Below, in pieces: positions 15,020 to 24,594 of a stretch of DNA of 64,000 nt. This DNA comes from Campylobacteraceae bacterium (GTDB taxonomy: Bacteria > Campylobacterota > Campylobacteria > Campylobacterales > Sulfurovaceae). Both the position numbers and the translations under genes were made by a program. Within the stretch, counting starts at the first letter, position 1. Each line of letters opens with the position of its first letter. The stretch covers positions 1 to 64,000 of the forward strand of contig JALVTE010000020.1 in NCBI GenBank assembly GCA_027024155.1. Reading direction: 5' to 3'. A model generated the notes under the pieces. The model was not told the DNA's origin, searched no databases, and was given only the letters and a program-made list of their open reading frames with translations.

Positions 15020-16702
15020 TTAATACTCTGTTGAAGTTTCTATTAAATGAACAGCTTTATTCATTTCGTTCAATAAAATAGGATTTACCTTTAATAATAA
15101 TACCAACTCTTTTTTACTTAAATCATTTTTATTATAAAATGGCATAATTTTTTGCCATAAATTAAAAACTTTAATAAGTTGCTTCTTTATAATAGGGTTA
15201 GTACACTTTGGTAACATATATAATTTGCTACCGTTAATTAAAACTTTAAGTGTATTGTTGAAAAGTTCTACACTCTCTTTAAGTTTAGGTTTATACTCTT
15301 TTTGCCCCATTTGATAAATAGCTAAAAACTCTTTTGTCATCTTTTGTGTAAGCATTCTCTGACGACCAGCCATATCTATTAATGCAATATTTGCATTCTC
15401 TATATAGTTACTGTATTTTTGCTCAATTTTATCAAATATCTCAACTAAATGGTTACTCTCTTTTAATAATTTACCATTATGCTTTAAAATATAATTTAAT
15501 GCCTCTTTATCTTTACCTCCACTATTTTGTACTTTTAAAGCAGCATCTTCAAATGGTTTCCATAACTTTAATAGTTTATCTATTTGTGCCAATGCCTCTT
15601 TATTATTTGTTGCTTCTAAATCTAACGCTTTATCGCCATTTTTAAATCCTAAAAGAGTCTTTTTATATAAATTTACAAACTGCTCTAACCTATTACAACT
15701 ATCTGGTATTAAATGCAAAGTACACTCTATAGCCAACTTACTAATTCTCTGTGTTAGCATTCTCTGCTTTCCTGCTAAGTTTACTAAGTGCTTAGCTCTG
15801 TTCTTTTTAGTTGAAAAACCACTTATAATAGAGTTTAACTTCATATACTGTTTTTGTCTATTTAAAGATTTTGTATATAAACCAACAGCTTTATTCATAT
15901 CTACTTTTGTTTCATCTAAATAATTAATCAACTCTTTAGTTAATTTTTTATCATTTTTATTTTTAATAGCTTTTGGAATTAAATCTTTTGCCCTGCTCCA
16001 ACTACTTTTCGCAACATCTAACTGCTTTCTGATTTTTGGTAATTTTGTTCCTACTAAATCTAACTCTTTATCTCCATTATATAGACCATTTAGAGTTTTA
16101 TCAAATAGCTTTAAAGAGTTATTTAAATTAGCTAATTTCTCTTGAGCATCCATATTGGCTTGATACATTAATATATCTTTAGCAATCATTTGTGTTAGCA
16201 TTCTCTGCTTACCTGCTAGGTTAATATCATTTGCCATTTTCAATTTATTCCTACCACTATTACCTAACTTAGCATACATTGATACAGCTCTATTCATATT
16301 TTCAAGTAGCGCTAAATTATTCTCTTTAACATAAGCATATGCACTCTCATCTTTTTCTAAAGAGTAAATCTTTTTAATATTTTTATAAAACTCTTGCCAC
16401 TGTTTATCGATACCTTTTAAGTGCTCTTGTATCTTTTTATCTTTAGTTGCTACTAAACCTAAAGTTTTATCTCCAGCTTGCAACCCTTTTAAGATTCTAT
16501 CAAATAGTGCAGAAGTAGCTTTTAACTCTTTAGCATTCTTTTTTTCATCAATACCAAGCTTTATTAGCAAAGCCTCTTTACTCATCTTCTGAGTTAGCAT
16601 TCTCTCTTTACCTGCTAAGTTAATAGAGTTTGCTAACTCTTTATCACTCATTGCATATAAAGAGCAAAATGCTAAAGAGATTGCTAGTAATACTTTCAAC
16701 AT
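15020..16702 (-). CDS. Secreted protein with four PilJ-N (type IV pili MCP N-terminal) modules
   Basis: This 560-residue protein has a signal peptide (cleavage near residue 17) and no later membrane helix. Four modules each begin with an AG(K/R)xRMLTQ motif: residues 29-45, 162-178, 309-325 and 444-460. Each is followed by GDK and NxAV-type helices. This is the PilJ/NarX-like sensor domain (PF13675), usually found once ahead of a chemotaxis or kinase output domain. Here it is free-standing and quadruplicated, so it probably binds a ligand in the periplasm. It lies between two rhodaneses, which suggests a sulfur or nitrogen oxyanion ligand (inference). Confidence 0.88.
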   Translation of the reverse strand: MLKVLLAISLAFCSLYAMSDKELANSINLAGKERMLTQKMSKEALLIKLGIDEKKNAKELKATSALFDRILKGLQAGDKTLGLVATKDKKIQEHLKGIDKQWQEFYKNIKKIYSLEKDESAYAYVKENNLALLENMNRAVSMYAKLGNSGRNKLKMANDINLAGKQRMLTQMIAKDILMYQANMDAQEKLANLNNSLKLFDKTLNGLYNGDKELDLVGTKLPKIRKQLDVAKSSWSRAKDLIPKAIKNKNDKKLTKELINYLDETKVDMNKAVGLYTKSLNRQKQYMKLNSIISGFSTKKNRAKHLVNLAGKQRMLTQRISKLAIECTLHLIPDSCNRLEQFVNLYKKTLLGFKNGDKALDLEATNNKEALAQIDKLLKLWKPFEDAALKVQNSGGKDKEALNYILKHNGKLLKESNHLVEIFDKIEQKYSNYIENANIALIDMAGRQRMLTQKMTKEFLAIYQMGQKEYKPKLKESVELFNNTLKVLINGSKLYMLPKCTNPIIKKQLIKVFNLWQKIMPFYNKNDLSKKELVLLLKVNPILLNEMNKAVHLIETSTEY

Positions 16703-16714
16703 CTACTTCTCCTT

Positions 16715-17365
16715 TTATTTCTGTTCTAGCACTTTAAATCCTAAAATTTGCCAATACTGCATACCGCCGCGATAATATTTTATTTTATCTTTTGGATAAC
16801 CAATTTTAATTAAGTGTTGCATTGCTCTAGTTCCTTGCTGATCCCATGGTCCATTATCAAATACAACTAACTTTTGAGCATTGTCAAAATTCCATTTACC
16901 ATTAATTTTTTTAGCACCCAAAATTGGTAAAACTTGTTGCAAATATTGATTTGATGTATCTGGATTTAAGATAGAAAATGGAATATTTATAGCACCCGGT
17001 ATAGTACCTTCTTTGTACCATTTAGGTAATCTTGCATCTACAAGTACACCAGTATTATTACTAACTTCTTGTTTTAAAAAATTCAATAATTCCAATTCAC
17101 CATAAGTTTCAACACCTTTAATAGGCTGAAATGGCTGAACACAAAATGGTGGACATGGTCTTGATGTTTTTGAATAACTGTTTGTTAATTTATGTTGTGT
17201 ATCTTGTATTCTATCTAGCCTAACAGGTTCACCCATAACATCTACATCTACATAAGGTAAATTTTTTGTTATTTTAACTTTATATTCTCCATCAGTTGCC
17301 CCATATAAAGAGCTAATTGTAAATAGTGCTACAGTTCCTAATATAAAAAAAGAATTTATCTTCAT
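16715..17365 (-). CDS. Secreted rhodanese-like protein without catalytic Cys
   Basis: This 216-residue paralogue of the protein at 13288-13932 has a signal peptide (about residues 1-22). The same SRPCPPFC block (Cys71, Cys75) is present and the rhodanese domain includes VDARLPKWYKEGTIPGAINIPF. The active-site loop reads VVFDNGPWDQQ where the paralogue has IFCSGLWCS, so the catalytic Cys is Asp170. It is therefore probably a structural or binding partner rather than a sulfurtransferase. It is the first gene of the cluster; the 409-bp AT-rich gap upstream should hold its promoter. Confidence 0.87.
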   Translation of the reverse strand: MKINSFFILGTVALFTISSLYGATDGEYKVKITKNLPYVDVDVMGEPVRLDRIQDTQHKLTNSYSKTSRPCPPFCVQPFQPIKGVETYGELELLNFLKQEVSNNTGVLVDARLPKWYKEGTIPGAINIPFSILNPDTSNQYLQQVLPILGAKKINGKWNFDNAQKLVVFDNGPWDQQGTRAMQHLIKIGYPKDKIKYYRGGMQYWQILGFKVLEQK

Positions 17366-17774
17366 ATGCCTCTCCTCTAGTTAAACTTTTTGCATATACC
17401 TATTATAACACTTTATCCTACTTTTGCAATAAGTTTATTAACTTAATAATACTACTTTTTATATTTATTTTCAATTTTCTTTCCAAAATAAATAAAATAA
17501 GTAAAAATAGATTTTATATCGAATTATTCGAAAATAAATATCATATTTTAGCCATATAATGATATTTTTGCTATATATTTTATTTTTTTTATATCACCAA
17601 ATTACACACTTTTATTTAAATTTGCTTAAGTTTATAAAATTCAATATTCATAAAATAGTACATATAATGGATTATCTATAAATAATTTTGAGATTTACCT
17701 TTTTATCTTTTTGTAGTATAATTAGATATAATATCTATAAAATTACTTTAGTTATGTTTTACAAAGGTTAAATT
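17366..17774. promoter_or_regulatory. Divergent promoter region
   Basis: This 409-bp, very AT-rich gap lies between the rhodanese operon (minus) and the CAP gene (plus). Two TATAAT hexamers at 17717-17722 and 17727-17732 lie about 45-55 bp before the CAP start and fit sigma-70 -10 boxes. A TCGAATTATTCGA near-palindrome lies near 17520. No other gene or RNA is seen. Confidence 0.5.
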
Positions 17775-18398
17775 ATGAGTATAAAAATTCTATTAAGTTC
17801 TACTATTGTTGTGGCAACACTTAATGCCCAGAATCTTCAAACAACACAAGAGAACTATAAAAACACAATAACAAACAGCAATCCGACTCAAGCAGTAACT
17901 ATTGCACAAAAAAGTCCTAAACATAAATTAACAATAGCACAAGCTACAATTTTGGCAATCAATAGTATAAGGTCAAAACCACAAATATGCTCAAAGGCAA
18001 GCACTCCTGTGCGATGGAATAACAGTCTATACCAAGTAACAAAAGAGCACACAATAGATATGGCAATAACTGGTAAGCTATCTCATAATGGTTCTGGAAC
18101 AAAAAGCGATATAACAGCAAAAAATCTAGGTTTAAATAGAGGTAGTTACTTCTACGAAAGAGTAAACCAAGCAAAAGATTCAAAAAAAATATTAAGTAGT
18201 GAATTGGTTATTAGAACAGATAAAGATAGTTATAAAAAACCAAAAGATTTAATAAATTATTGGATAGCAAAACAAGAAGATTGTAAAATACTTATGGACC
18301 CAAGATTTACAGATGTTGCAATGTCTAAAGTTATCAGCAACAGAGACAACAAAGCTTACTGGACTCTTATGTTAGTTGGAGCAAGAAAAAATAAATAG
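17775..18398 (+). CDS. Secreted CAP/SCP-domain protein
   Basis: This 207-residue protein has a signal peptide ending near LNA. The CAP domain has INSIRSKPQIC, an early WNNSLYQVTKEHTIDMA helix, SHNG and the terminal YWTLMLVGA strand. CAP proteins of the YkwD type are extracellular, with roles in envelope integrity or adhesion. Two TATAAT boxes precede the gene. It converges with the next gene, with only 1 bp between the stops. Confidence 0.82.
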   Translation: MSIKILLSSTIVVATLNAQNLQTTQENYKNTITNSNPTQAVTIAQKSPKHKLTIAQATILAINSIRSKPQICSKASTPVRWNNSLYQVTKEHTIDMAITGKLSHNGSGTKSDITAKNLGLNRGSYFYERVNQAKDSKKILSSELVIRTDKDSYKKPKDLINYWIAKQEDCKILMDPRFTDVAMSKVISNRDNKAYWTLMLVGARKNK

Positions 18399-18399
18399 A

Positions 18400-19314
18400 C
18401 TATTTTTTCGGTGAGATTTCAAAATATACTAGTTTTGTTAAAGCTAGTATATTGTTATTATCATCACTTATCATAAGATATTTTCCATTACCTAAGTTTG
18501 TTAAACCTTCAAAATTTTCCATATTAAAAAATCTATTTATCTTTAATTTTAATAAAATCTCTTTTTTGCAATACTCACCTGCTTTACAGCTATTTATATC
18601 TAACTTTACTAAATTTACTTCGAATTTACCCATAAACCAATTAAATGCTCTCTCTAAAATAAGTAAATTACCATCATCCATAACTTCTACTTCTGATATT
18701 CCATTTCTTTTTATATTTTCCATTTTAAAGTTCCACTCTTTACCAGTTATGGAGTAAATTGTTTGATTAATTCTATTTAAGCCCTCTTTGGGGTACTCTA
18801 AAGCAGTAATAAGTCCATATCTTTTATCCCATGCTAAAGATTCAAACGACTTATTACCAGAACTTGGCTCTATATTTTTTAAAGTTTTAGGTAATTTAAC
18901 TTCATTTAACATTACACCATTTTTACTAAAATGAAATATCTTATTTATTCGCTCAAAACTTATATACAAATTACCCTTATCATCTAGTGCCATTCCTTCG
19001 CTATCTCGTCTATTATCTTTTAAAATTTTGCCGCTCTTATCTTTTAATCTATATGCATGTAGAGCTTTTAATTTAAAACCTTTGTTATCAAACTTAGCAT
19101 TAAATGTAAATAAAATACCTTTATCACTTAGCATAAATAGTGTAGAACTATTTTTATCATACACTAAATCCGAAATTTCACAAAGTTTCAAACCATCTAT
19201 TTTATAACTAAGACTCTTATCTTCAATAATTCGTACATTTTTACTACTATTTGTAGGAATAATTTTAAAGCCATTAAGCCCTAACAGTAATATAAGCAAC
19301 ATAATACTTTTCAT
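18400..19314 (-). CDS. Esterase-like activity of phytase family protein
   Basis: This 304-residue secreted protein has an N-terminal hydrophobic leader (about 1-16). It matches the PF13449 family, with DSEGMALDDKGNLYISFER and repeated strands such as GNLLILERAF and ENFEGLTNLGNGKYLMISDDNNN, consistent with a beta-propeller. Members are predicted periplasmic phosphoesterases, but the substrate is unknown. It is a single gene, convergent with the CAP gene. Confidence 0.82.
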   Translation of the reverse strand: MKSIMLLILLLGLNGFKIIPTNSSKNVRIIEDKSLSYKIDGLKLCEISDLVYDKNSSTLFMLSDKGILFTFNAKFDNKGFKLKALHAYRLKDKSGKILKDNRRDSEGMALDDKGNLYISFERINKIFHFSKNGVMLNEVKLPKTLKNIEPSSGNKSFESLAWDKRYGLITALEYPKEGLNRINQTIYSITGKEWNFKMENIKRNGISEVEVMDDGNLLILERAFNWFMGKFEVNLVKLDINSCKAGEYCKKEILLKLKINRFFNMENFEGLTNLGNGKYLMISDDNNNILALTKLVYFEISPKK

Positions 19315-19380
19315 TAATAAATTAATCCTTTTTTAGCAAAGAGAAAAGGCTGAAAAATAAAAAATACTATAAAAGTCCAT

Positions 19381-19415
19381 CCTATATCCTACACCATTAA
19401 TCCTAAAACCTATGT
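19381..19415. repeat. Heptanucleotide array at the wzc-type gene end
   Basis: Five 7-mers: CCTATAT, CCTACAC, CATTAAT, CCTAAAA, CCTATGT. The stop codon of the minus-strand tyrosine kinase gene (19410-19412) lies in the last unit, as at the other arrays. Confidence 0.65.
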
Positions 19416-21659
19416 ATAATACCCATAACCATAAGAGTCTTTAGAAAATTTTGTATCATTATACACTATTCCTAAGCCTCTTATACCCTCTTCTTTCAAT
19501 TTGTCTACATTCGCAACAAAAGACTTTTTAGAATACCCCTCTCGTAAAACATATAAGTTTACATCACTTTGGTTCATAATTACTCTTGCATCAGCAACAA
19601 CACCAATAGGTGGTGTATCTAAAATAATTACATCATAGACAGCCTTTAATCTCTCTAATAAATCTTTAAAGGCTCTACTATTTATCAATTCACTCGGATT
19701 TGGCGGTATTGGACCAGAGGTAATTACATCCAAATTTTCATACTTAGATGGCTGTATAATCTCATATAGTAAACTTTTACCAGATAAATATGTACTCATA
19801 CCACTACTATTACTCAAACCAAATCTATCATGTAGGGTTGGTTTACGCATATCTAAATTTAAAACAATAGTTTTTTGCCCTGTTAAGCTAATAATTGTAG
19901 CTAAATTTACAGATATAAAAGTTTTACCCTCTGCTGCAACAGTAGATGTAATAGCTATTATACTATTACCATCTTTTGTCATAAATTGTAAATTGGTTCT
20001 AAGTGACCTAAAACTCTCTGAAAGTGCAGATTTTGGAGCATCTAAAACAGCTACTCCCTGAGCATTATCTTTGGCTTTAGGTATTGTTCCAACAATAGGT
20101 ACATCTGTAAGTTTTTCTATATCCTCTTTGGATTCTATTTTATCATCTATCAAATCTATTATATATGCTAAAATTAAAGCAATTATAAAACCAATTAATG
20201 CACCACCTAACACTATTAACTTCTTTTTAGGCTTTACTGGTTTACTTGCCACCTCAGCTTTATCTATTATTCTATTACTACTAATTGTAGAAGCCTTTAT
20301 AACAGAAGACTCCGAACGTTTTTCAAGTAAATAAGAGTATATCTTCTCATTTACCATAAATTGTCTCTTTAAATTTGTTAAAATTTTCTCACTCTTTGGA
20401 AGAGTAGAGATTATTTTTTTCTCTTTTACTAATGACTTTCTGGCAAATGCTTCACGCTCTTTTAACAACTTTAGCATATTCTTTATTTTTTGCAAAATAG
20501 AGTATTTTAATTGAATAATAGAACTTGTAACTTTTATAACTTCTGGATGTGCATTAGTATACTCTTGTAGTAACATCTCTTTTTTTATAATTGCATCTTG
20601 CAACTGCTGAACCATACCAATTAAAGAGCCACCATCTAAGCCCATTCCTACTATAGAAATATTCTCTAAACCTTTTCCACTTTTAACTTGTTCATAAAGT
20701 GCTTGTACTACTTCTCTTTCTAAAGAGATTTTTCTAAGTTCTGCCTCTAATTTACTTGTTCTCTCAACAACAGCTTTCGCCTTTGTACTTAAATTAATTA
20801 TATTTGTTCTCTTTTTATAATCTGCAAGTTTATCTTCTGATGCTTTTAAATTTTTTGTAATCTCTTTTAACTGTTCATCTATAAACTCTATTCTCTTTGT
20901 TGCCTGTTTTGTCTTTCTTTCAATACTCTGCTTTATATATGCTTTAGCTAATGCATCAACATATTCTTGTGCTCTTTGTGCAACACTATCTTCAAAAGAG
21001 ATAACTATAATAGAAGCTCTTGGTGTAGCTTGTTTAACTTTTAAGTTTTCATCTAAATATCGTAAAACATCTTTTATATTTTCTGCTTCATATATATATT
21101 TATCATACTTGAATTGTCCAATTTTTGTTACTTTTATCTCAAAATATGGACCTTTTATCCATTGATTAAATTCAAACTCTTTTTCAAAACTCTCTTCTCC
21201 CTTTTTCTTAGCTTCTAAAATAAATTTGTTATTATCTTTAGGGTATATAGTAAATTTTACTCCATACCCTTTTTTAATATCCACTTTAAAAGGGGTATCT
21301 TTATATAACTCTACTGTTTTATAATTTGATACATAATAGTAATGATGTATAAAATCTACCTTTTTTAAAGCCATTTTAGCAACAAAATGAGACTTTAAAA
21401 TCTCCATTTCTGTATCGATATTTTGTGAAGATTGGGACAAAGCTGTAGCTAGTAAATCATTAATAGATGGGCTAGCCTTCTTACCACTTATCTCTAAAGT
21501 AGATGTCGCTTTATATATATTAGGTTGAAAATATAGATATATTATAGAGAGTATGGCCATTAAGATAGTTAAAGATATTATCAATATTTTATGACGTAAA
21601 GGTGGTTCCATAAGCTTAGTAAAACTTATTTCATCAACTTTATAATCTTTATTCTCCAT
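19410..21659 (-). CDS. Polysaccharide copolymerase / BY-kinase (Wzc-type)
   Basis: This 749-residue protein controls chain length and export of surface polysaccharide. It has a Wzz domain with helices at about 24-43 and 481-503 and a long periplasmic coiled coil between them. The cytoplasmic bacterial tyrosine kinase domain has Walker A at 571-581 (TSTVAAEGKTF), Walker A' at 599-606 (VLNLDMRK) and Walker B at 677-684 (VIILDTPP). A C-terminal tyrosine cluster DSYGYGYYT (743, 745, 747, 748) is available for autophosphorylation. It is the last gene of the large minus-strand polysaccharide locus. Confidence 0.93.
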   Translation of the reverse strand: MENKDYKVDEISFTKLMEPPLRHKILIISLTILMAILSIIYLYFQPNIYKATSTLEISGKKASPSINDLLATALSQSSQNIDTEMEILKSHFVAKMALKKVDFIHHYYYVSNYKTVELYKDTPFKVDIKKGYGVKFTIYPKDNNKFILEAKKKGEESFEKEFEFNQWIKGPYFEIKVTKIGQFKYDKYIYEAENIKDVLRYLDENLKVKQATPRASIIVISFEDSVAQRAQEYVDALAKAYIKQSIERKTKQATKRIEFIDEQLKEITKNLKASEDKLADYKKRTNIINLSTKAKAVVERTSKLEAELRKISLEREVVQALYEQVKSGKGLENISIVGMGLDGGSLIGMVQQLQDAIIKKEMLLQEYTNAHPEVIKVTSSIIQLKYSILQKIKNMLKLLKEREAFARKSLVKEKKIISTLPKSEKILTNLKRQFMVNEKIYSYLLEKRSESSVIKASTISSNRIIDKAEVASKPVKPKKKLIVLGGALIGFIIALILAYIIDLIDDKIESKEDIEKLTDVPIVGTIPKAKDNAQGVAVLDAPKSALSESFRSLRTNLQFMTKDGNSIIAITSTVAAEGKTFISVNLATIISLTGQKTIVLNLDMRKPTLHDRFGLSNSSGMSTYLSGKSLLYEIIQPSKYENLDVITSGPIPPNPSELINSRAFKDLLERLKAVYDVIILDTPPIGVVADARVIMNQSDVNLYVLREGYSKKSFVANVDKLKEEGIRGLGIVYNDTKFSKDSYGYGYYT

Positions 21660-21743
21660 AATTTTTGCCTATTCTTTAAATATTAGCCCCATTTTACCAT
21701 TATTTCTTAAAAAAATGGAATAATATTTAAATTTGACATATTG

Positions 21744-22505
21744 CTATTTAATAATTTTTCTTTTTATATAGTTTTTAACTCTTCTTGTCATAAAAGTTTT
21801 ATACCACTCATAACTATTATCACTCCAATGTTCAGGGTGAATATTAAACATTACTACATTTGGAAAGCTTTCCGATTTTAAACTATCTATTATCTCTTGG
21901 GTATGTTTAAAGTTAAAATTAAAACTGCTATCTACTTTGTCTCTTAAATTAATAGAGCTATTATCCCATGACCTGCTAGCATCTGTAAGGTAGAGTACTT
22001 TGTTAAAGTCGATATCAAAATATGGTTCACTTAAAAGCCCATACTTCTTATAGTCATACCTCTCCCAAAGCTTCCTGCTATCCCATTTAGATGTTGGTCT
22101 TCCATGCATTGCGATATTTTTAATAGGATAAATTTTACACAATCTATTTAAGTTATTTTCAAAATCTTTTATAGCTTTTTCATAATCTCCATCAACCTCA
22201 GCCAAAGATTCATAATGATAAGCAATCTCATGCCCCATAGATGCAATCTCTGCAATAATTTCAGGCTTAAAAGTTTGCTTTATTGTCCTAAAATAGTATG
22301 TAACCCTAACCCCTAACTTACTCTCTAACTTAGCCATAGCCAAAGAGTTTAAAGGCTTTCTATCTACATCATGACGCATTAAAAGATACTTTTTTTCAGG
22401 GTTTATATCACTAGTAAAATACTCCTCTACTGTAATAAACTCATACCCAAAAGCTAAAAACTCTTCTAACATTTTCTTATAAATATCAAATGTAAAATCT
22501 CTCAT
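21744..22505 (-). CDS. Polysaccharide deacetylase-like protein
   Basis: This 253-residue protein has the metal-binding opening LLMRHDVDRKPLNSL, the EIAYHYESLAEVDGDY segment with conserved His, and FNIHPEHW near the C-terminus. These are the usual NodB-fold sites. It is probably a cytoplasmic or peripheral deacetylase acting on a polysaccharide precursor. It resembles the catalytic half of the larger protein at 26922-28304. Confidence 0.78.
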   Translation of the reverse strand: MRDFTFDIYKKMLEEFLAFGYEFITVEEYFTSDINPEKKYLLMRHDVDRKPLNSLAMAKLESKLGVRVTYYFRTIKQTFKPEIIAEIASMGHEIAYHYESLAEVDGDYEKAIKDFENNLNRLCKIYPIKNIAMHGRPTSKWDSRKLWERYDYKKYGLLSEPYFDIDFNKVLYLTDASRSWDNSSINLRDKVDSSFNFNFKHTQEIIDSLKSESFPNVVMFNIHPEHWSDNSYEWYKTFMTRRVKNYIKRKIIK

Positions 22506-22538
22506 AAAAGCCCCTATTCATTACCCTAAAACATCATT

Positions 22539-22558
22539 GGTCGGTAAACCGACCCTAC
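22539..22558. repeat. GGTCGGT/ACCGACC palindrome
   Basis: GGTCGGT-AA-ACCGACC (22539-22554) followed by CTAC. The same palindrome with the same tail lies at 55865-55884, and a variant lies at 55822-55837. It is intergenic, between a deacetylase gene and the DUF354 gene. Confidence 0.7.
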
Positions 22559-22585
22559 ATTAACTCCTCCCTAAATCATCAACCA

Positions 22586-23620
22586 TTAGCTACCAGCCAA
22601 AAATCTCTCACGAACATAATCTAGTAAAAACTGCGTAACATCTATCTTCTCTTTAAGCATCTCATCACGTCTTTTAGCAAATATCTCTTTGGAGTCAGGG
22701 TTTTGTAAAATCTCTAAAGCTTTATCTAGCGTTGGCTCTTGCTCCTTATAGTGAAATACCAACCCATACTTCTCTTGCTCATCGATAGTATATGCATCTT
22801 GTGTATCAACATAAATCGAAGGTGTTCCAAGCATTGCACTCTCTGATGACATAGTAGCCCCCTCCCCTATAAAGAGCGAAGCGTAAGCCATTACATCGTG
22901 CACTTTGTGTATAGGTGTCTTTAAGCGGTACTCTTGCAACTCTTTTGGCAAATCATCTTCTGCAGATATAAATACTGCACACTCCTTAGCTAATCGTTTA
23001 ACCAAATTGATTTTATAATCTAAGCTAAAACCATTCTCTCCAATATCATGTGTAGCATTCCATGCAACAAAACGCATTAAAACATACTTCTGCCCCTCTT
23101 CTAGCCCTAACTCTTTGTATATCGATTTATCAGGTGTAAAGCGGTTTGGATGCAGATAAGCCAACTCATGATACCCCGCATATGGCACTAATTTATTTTT
23201 ATCTATAGTGTCAGGATAGCCTGCAGTTGATACAAAAATTTTCTCTACAAATGGCAGATAGAGCTTAACCTGCTCCATATTGAATGTATCTTCAAAGTTA
23301 TAGCATGGCTTCCTAAGTACAGCAGCTGCATGGGCAACATACATAGAACCAGCCCCCATAAATAGGTCTGGCTTAAACTTTAGTGCAGTCATAACCTCTA
23401 ATATATCAAACTTTAAAAGTCCAAAAATTTTACCCGCCACACTCTTATAACTCTTACCAAAAGTTTTATAATCAAAGCCGTAATACTCTAACAAATAAAT
23501 CTCGAACTCTTTATTACGACAAGTGAACAATATTTTATGTCCATCTTTCTCCATCTCTTTGGCAAAGTTTCTAAATATATGCAAGTGTGCTGGGTGCCCA
23601 ATATCAATTAAAATTCTCAT
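22586..23620 (-). CDS. DUF354 glycosyltransferase-like protein
   Basis: This 344-residue protein begins MRILIDIGHPAHLHIFRN, the standard opening of DUF354, a GT-B-fold family often found in O-antigen and exopolysaccharide loci. Later conserved parts include MGAGSMYVAHAAAVLRKPC and the nucleotide-binding-like IGEGATMSSESAMLGTPSIY. It is probably a sugar-nucleotide-dependent transferase or epimerase-like enzyme. It overlaps the upstream FemAB-like gene by 4 bp. Confidence 0.85.
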   Translation of the reverse strand: MRILIDIGHPAHLHIFRNFAKEMEKDGHKILFTCRNKEFEIYLLEYYGFDYKTFGKSYKSVAGKIFGLLKFDILEVMTALKFKPDLFMGAGSMYVAHAAAVLRKPCYNFEDTFNMEQVKLYLPFVEKIFVSTAGYPDTIDKNKLVPYAGYHELAYLHPNRFTPDKSIYKELGLEEGQKYVLMRFVAWNATHDIGENGFSLDYKINLVKRLAKECAVFISAEDDLPKELQEYRLKTPIHKVHDVMAYASLFIGEGATMSSESAMLGTPSIYVDTQDAYTIDEQEKYGLVFHYKEQEPTLDKALEILQNPDSKEIFAKRRDEMLKEKIDVTQFLLDYVRERFLAGS

Positions 23621-24594
23621 CTTCCATACCTTACTCTTTTGTAAATTTTTTTAGCTTTCAGTTTTGCATAGTTAAAAAAGTTGTCATTCCATATCTGCAT
23701 ATACTGTACTCTCTCGCCACCAAACTTACGATATAGTGGCTCAACTCCAGGAAGCATAGAGCCTTCGAAGTCAAAATAGTCACTTTTATCACTAAAGTAT
23801 TTAATAGCTTCATAAATCATATATGTATTTGCACCTCTTGGCATCTCTTCTATATCAATGCCATTGAGTAAAAAATAAGCCGATTTTGGCTCGTAAACTA
23901 CACCTGTTACAGCTACACATTTACCTTTAAAATATGCTCCCCAACTATGAAATGCACCTTTTTCATAAAGTGTTTCTATATATTTTTTCAATTTATCCTT
24001 TTTAAATGGAGATTTACTCCCCTGTCTTAAAAAAGTTCTGTTTACCACTTCCCATAAATCTTCGAATGGTATATCTTGCTTTATAGTAGCACCACTTCTT
24101 TGCCCTTTTTTAATATTATTCTTAACAATACCATGATGAAATGCACTATATATCTCATCAATGCTATTATCTTTATAATTTATTCGATATGTATATCTAG
24201 TTCGTTGAGTAAAGTCTCTCCAGTAAAATGGTATCCAGTTATCAAAATTTGGATGAAAATAGTAATCAAAACTCTTAATTTTTTTGCACTCTTTTGCTAT
24301 TAAATCCATAGCTTTATACTCTGCTGATTCTCTTTTATGCCTGTTGCTAGAGCCCTCTTCTAACAATACGCCTAAATATTTATCTAGCATTGGGTTAGCG
24401 TATGTATTTATCTCATTTTTTGCCAAAACTATACCTGCTATGACTCTGCCTTTATACTCCACAACTAAAATAGAGTAATCAACACCCAAACTATTTAAAT
24501 ACCACGATTTAGAGAATATAGAGCCTTGTGGTGAAGCTTCTACAAACTCATCCCAACTGCTATATTCATCCACTTTTAACTTTCTTAATTCCAT
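23617..24594 (-). CDS. FemAB-like aminoacyl/acyl transferase
   Basis: This 325-residue protein has the double-GNAT FemAB layout, with SQGSIFSKSWYLNSL at the N-terminus and YFDFEGSMLPGVEPLYRKFG near the C-terminus. Such proteins in polysaccharide loci are thought to add an amino acid or acyl group to a sugar. It is paralogous to the protein at 28402-29325. It overlaps the downstream DUF354 gene by 4 bp and the upstream polymerase gene by 10 bp, indicating tight co-translation. Confidence 0.82.
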   Translation of the reverse strand: MELRKLKVDEYSSWDEFVEASPQGSIFSKSWYLNSLGVDYSILVVEYKGRVIAGIVLAKNEINTYANPMLDKYLGVLLEEGSSNRHKRESAEYKAMDLIAKECKKIKSFDYYFHPNFDNWIPFYWRDFTQRTRYTYRINYKDNSIDEIYSAFHHGIVKNNIKKGQRSGATIKQDIPFEDLWEVVNRTFLRQGSKSPFKKDKLKKYIETLYEKGAFHSWGAYFKGKCVAVTGVVYEPKSAYFLLNGIDIEEMPRGANTYMIYEAIKYFSDKSDYFDFEGSMLPGVEPLYRKFGGERVQYMQIWNDNFFNYAKLKAKKIYKRVRYGR

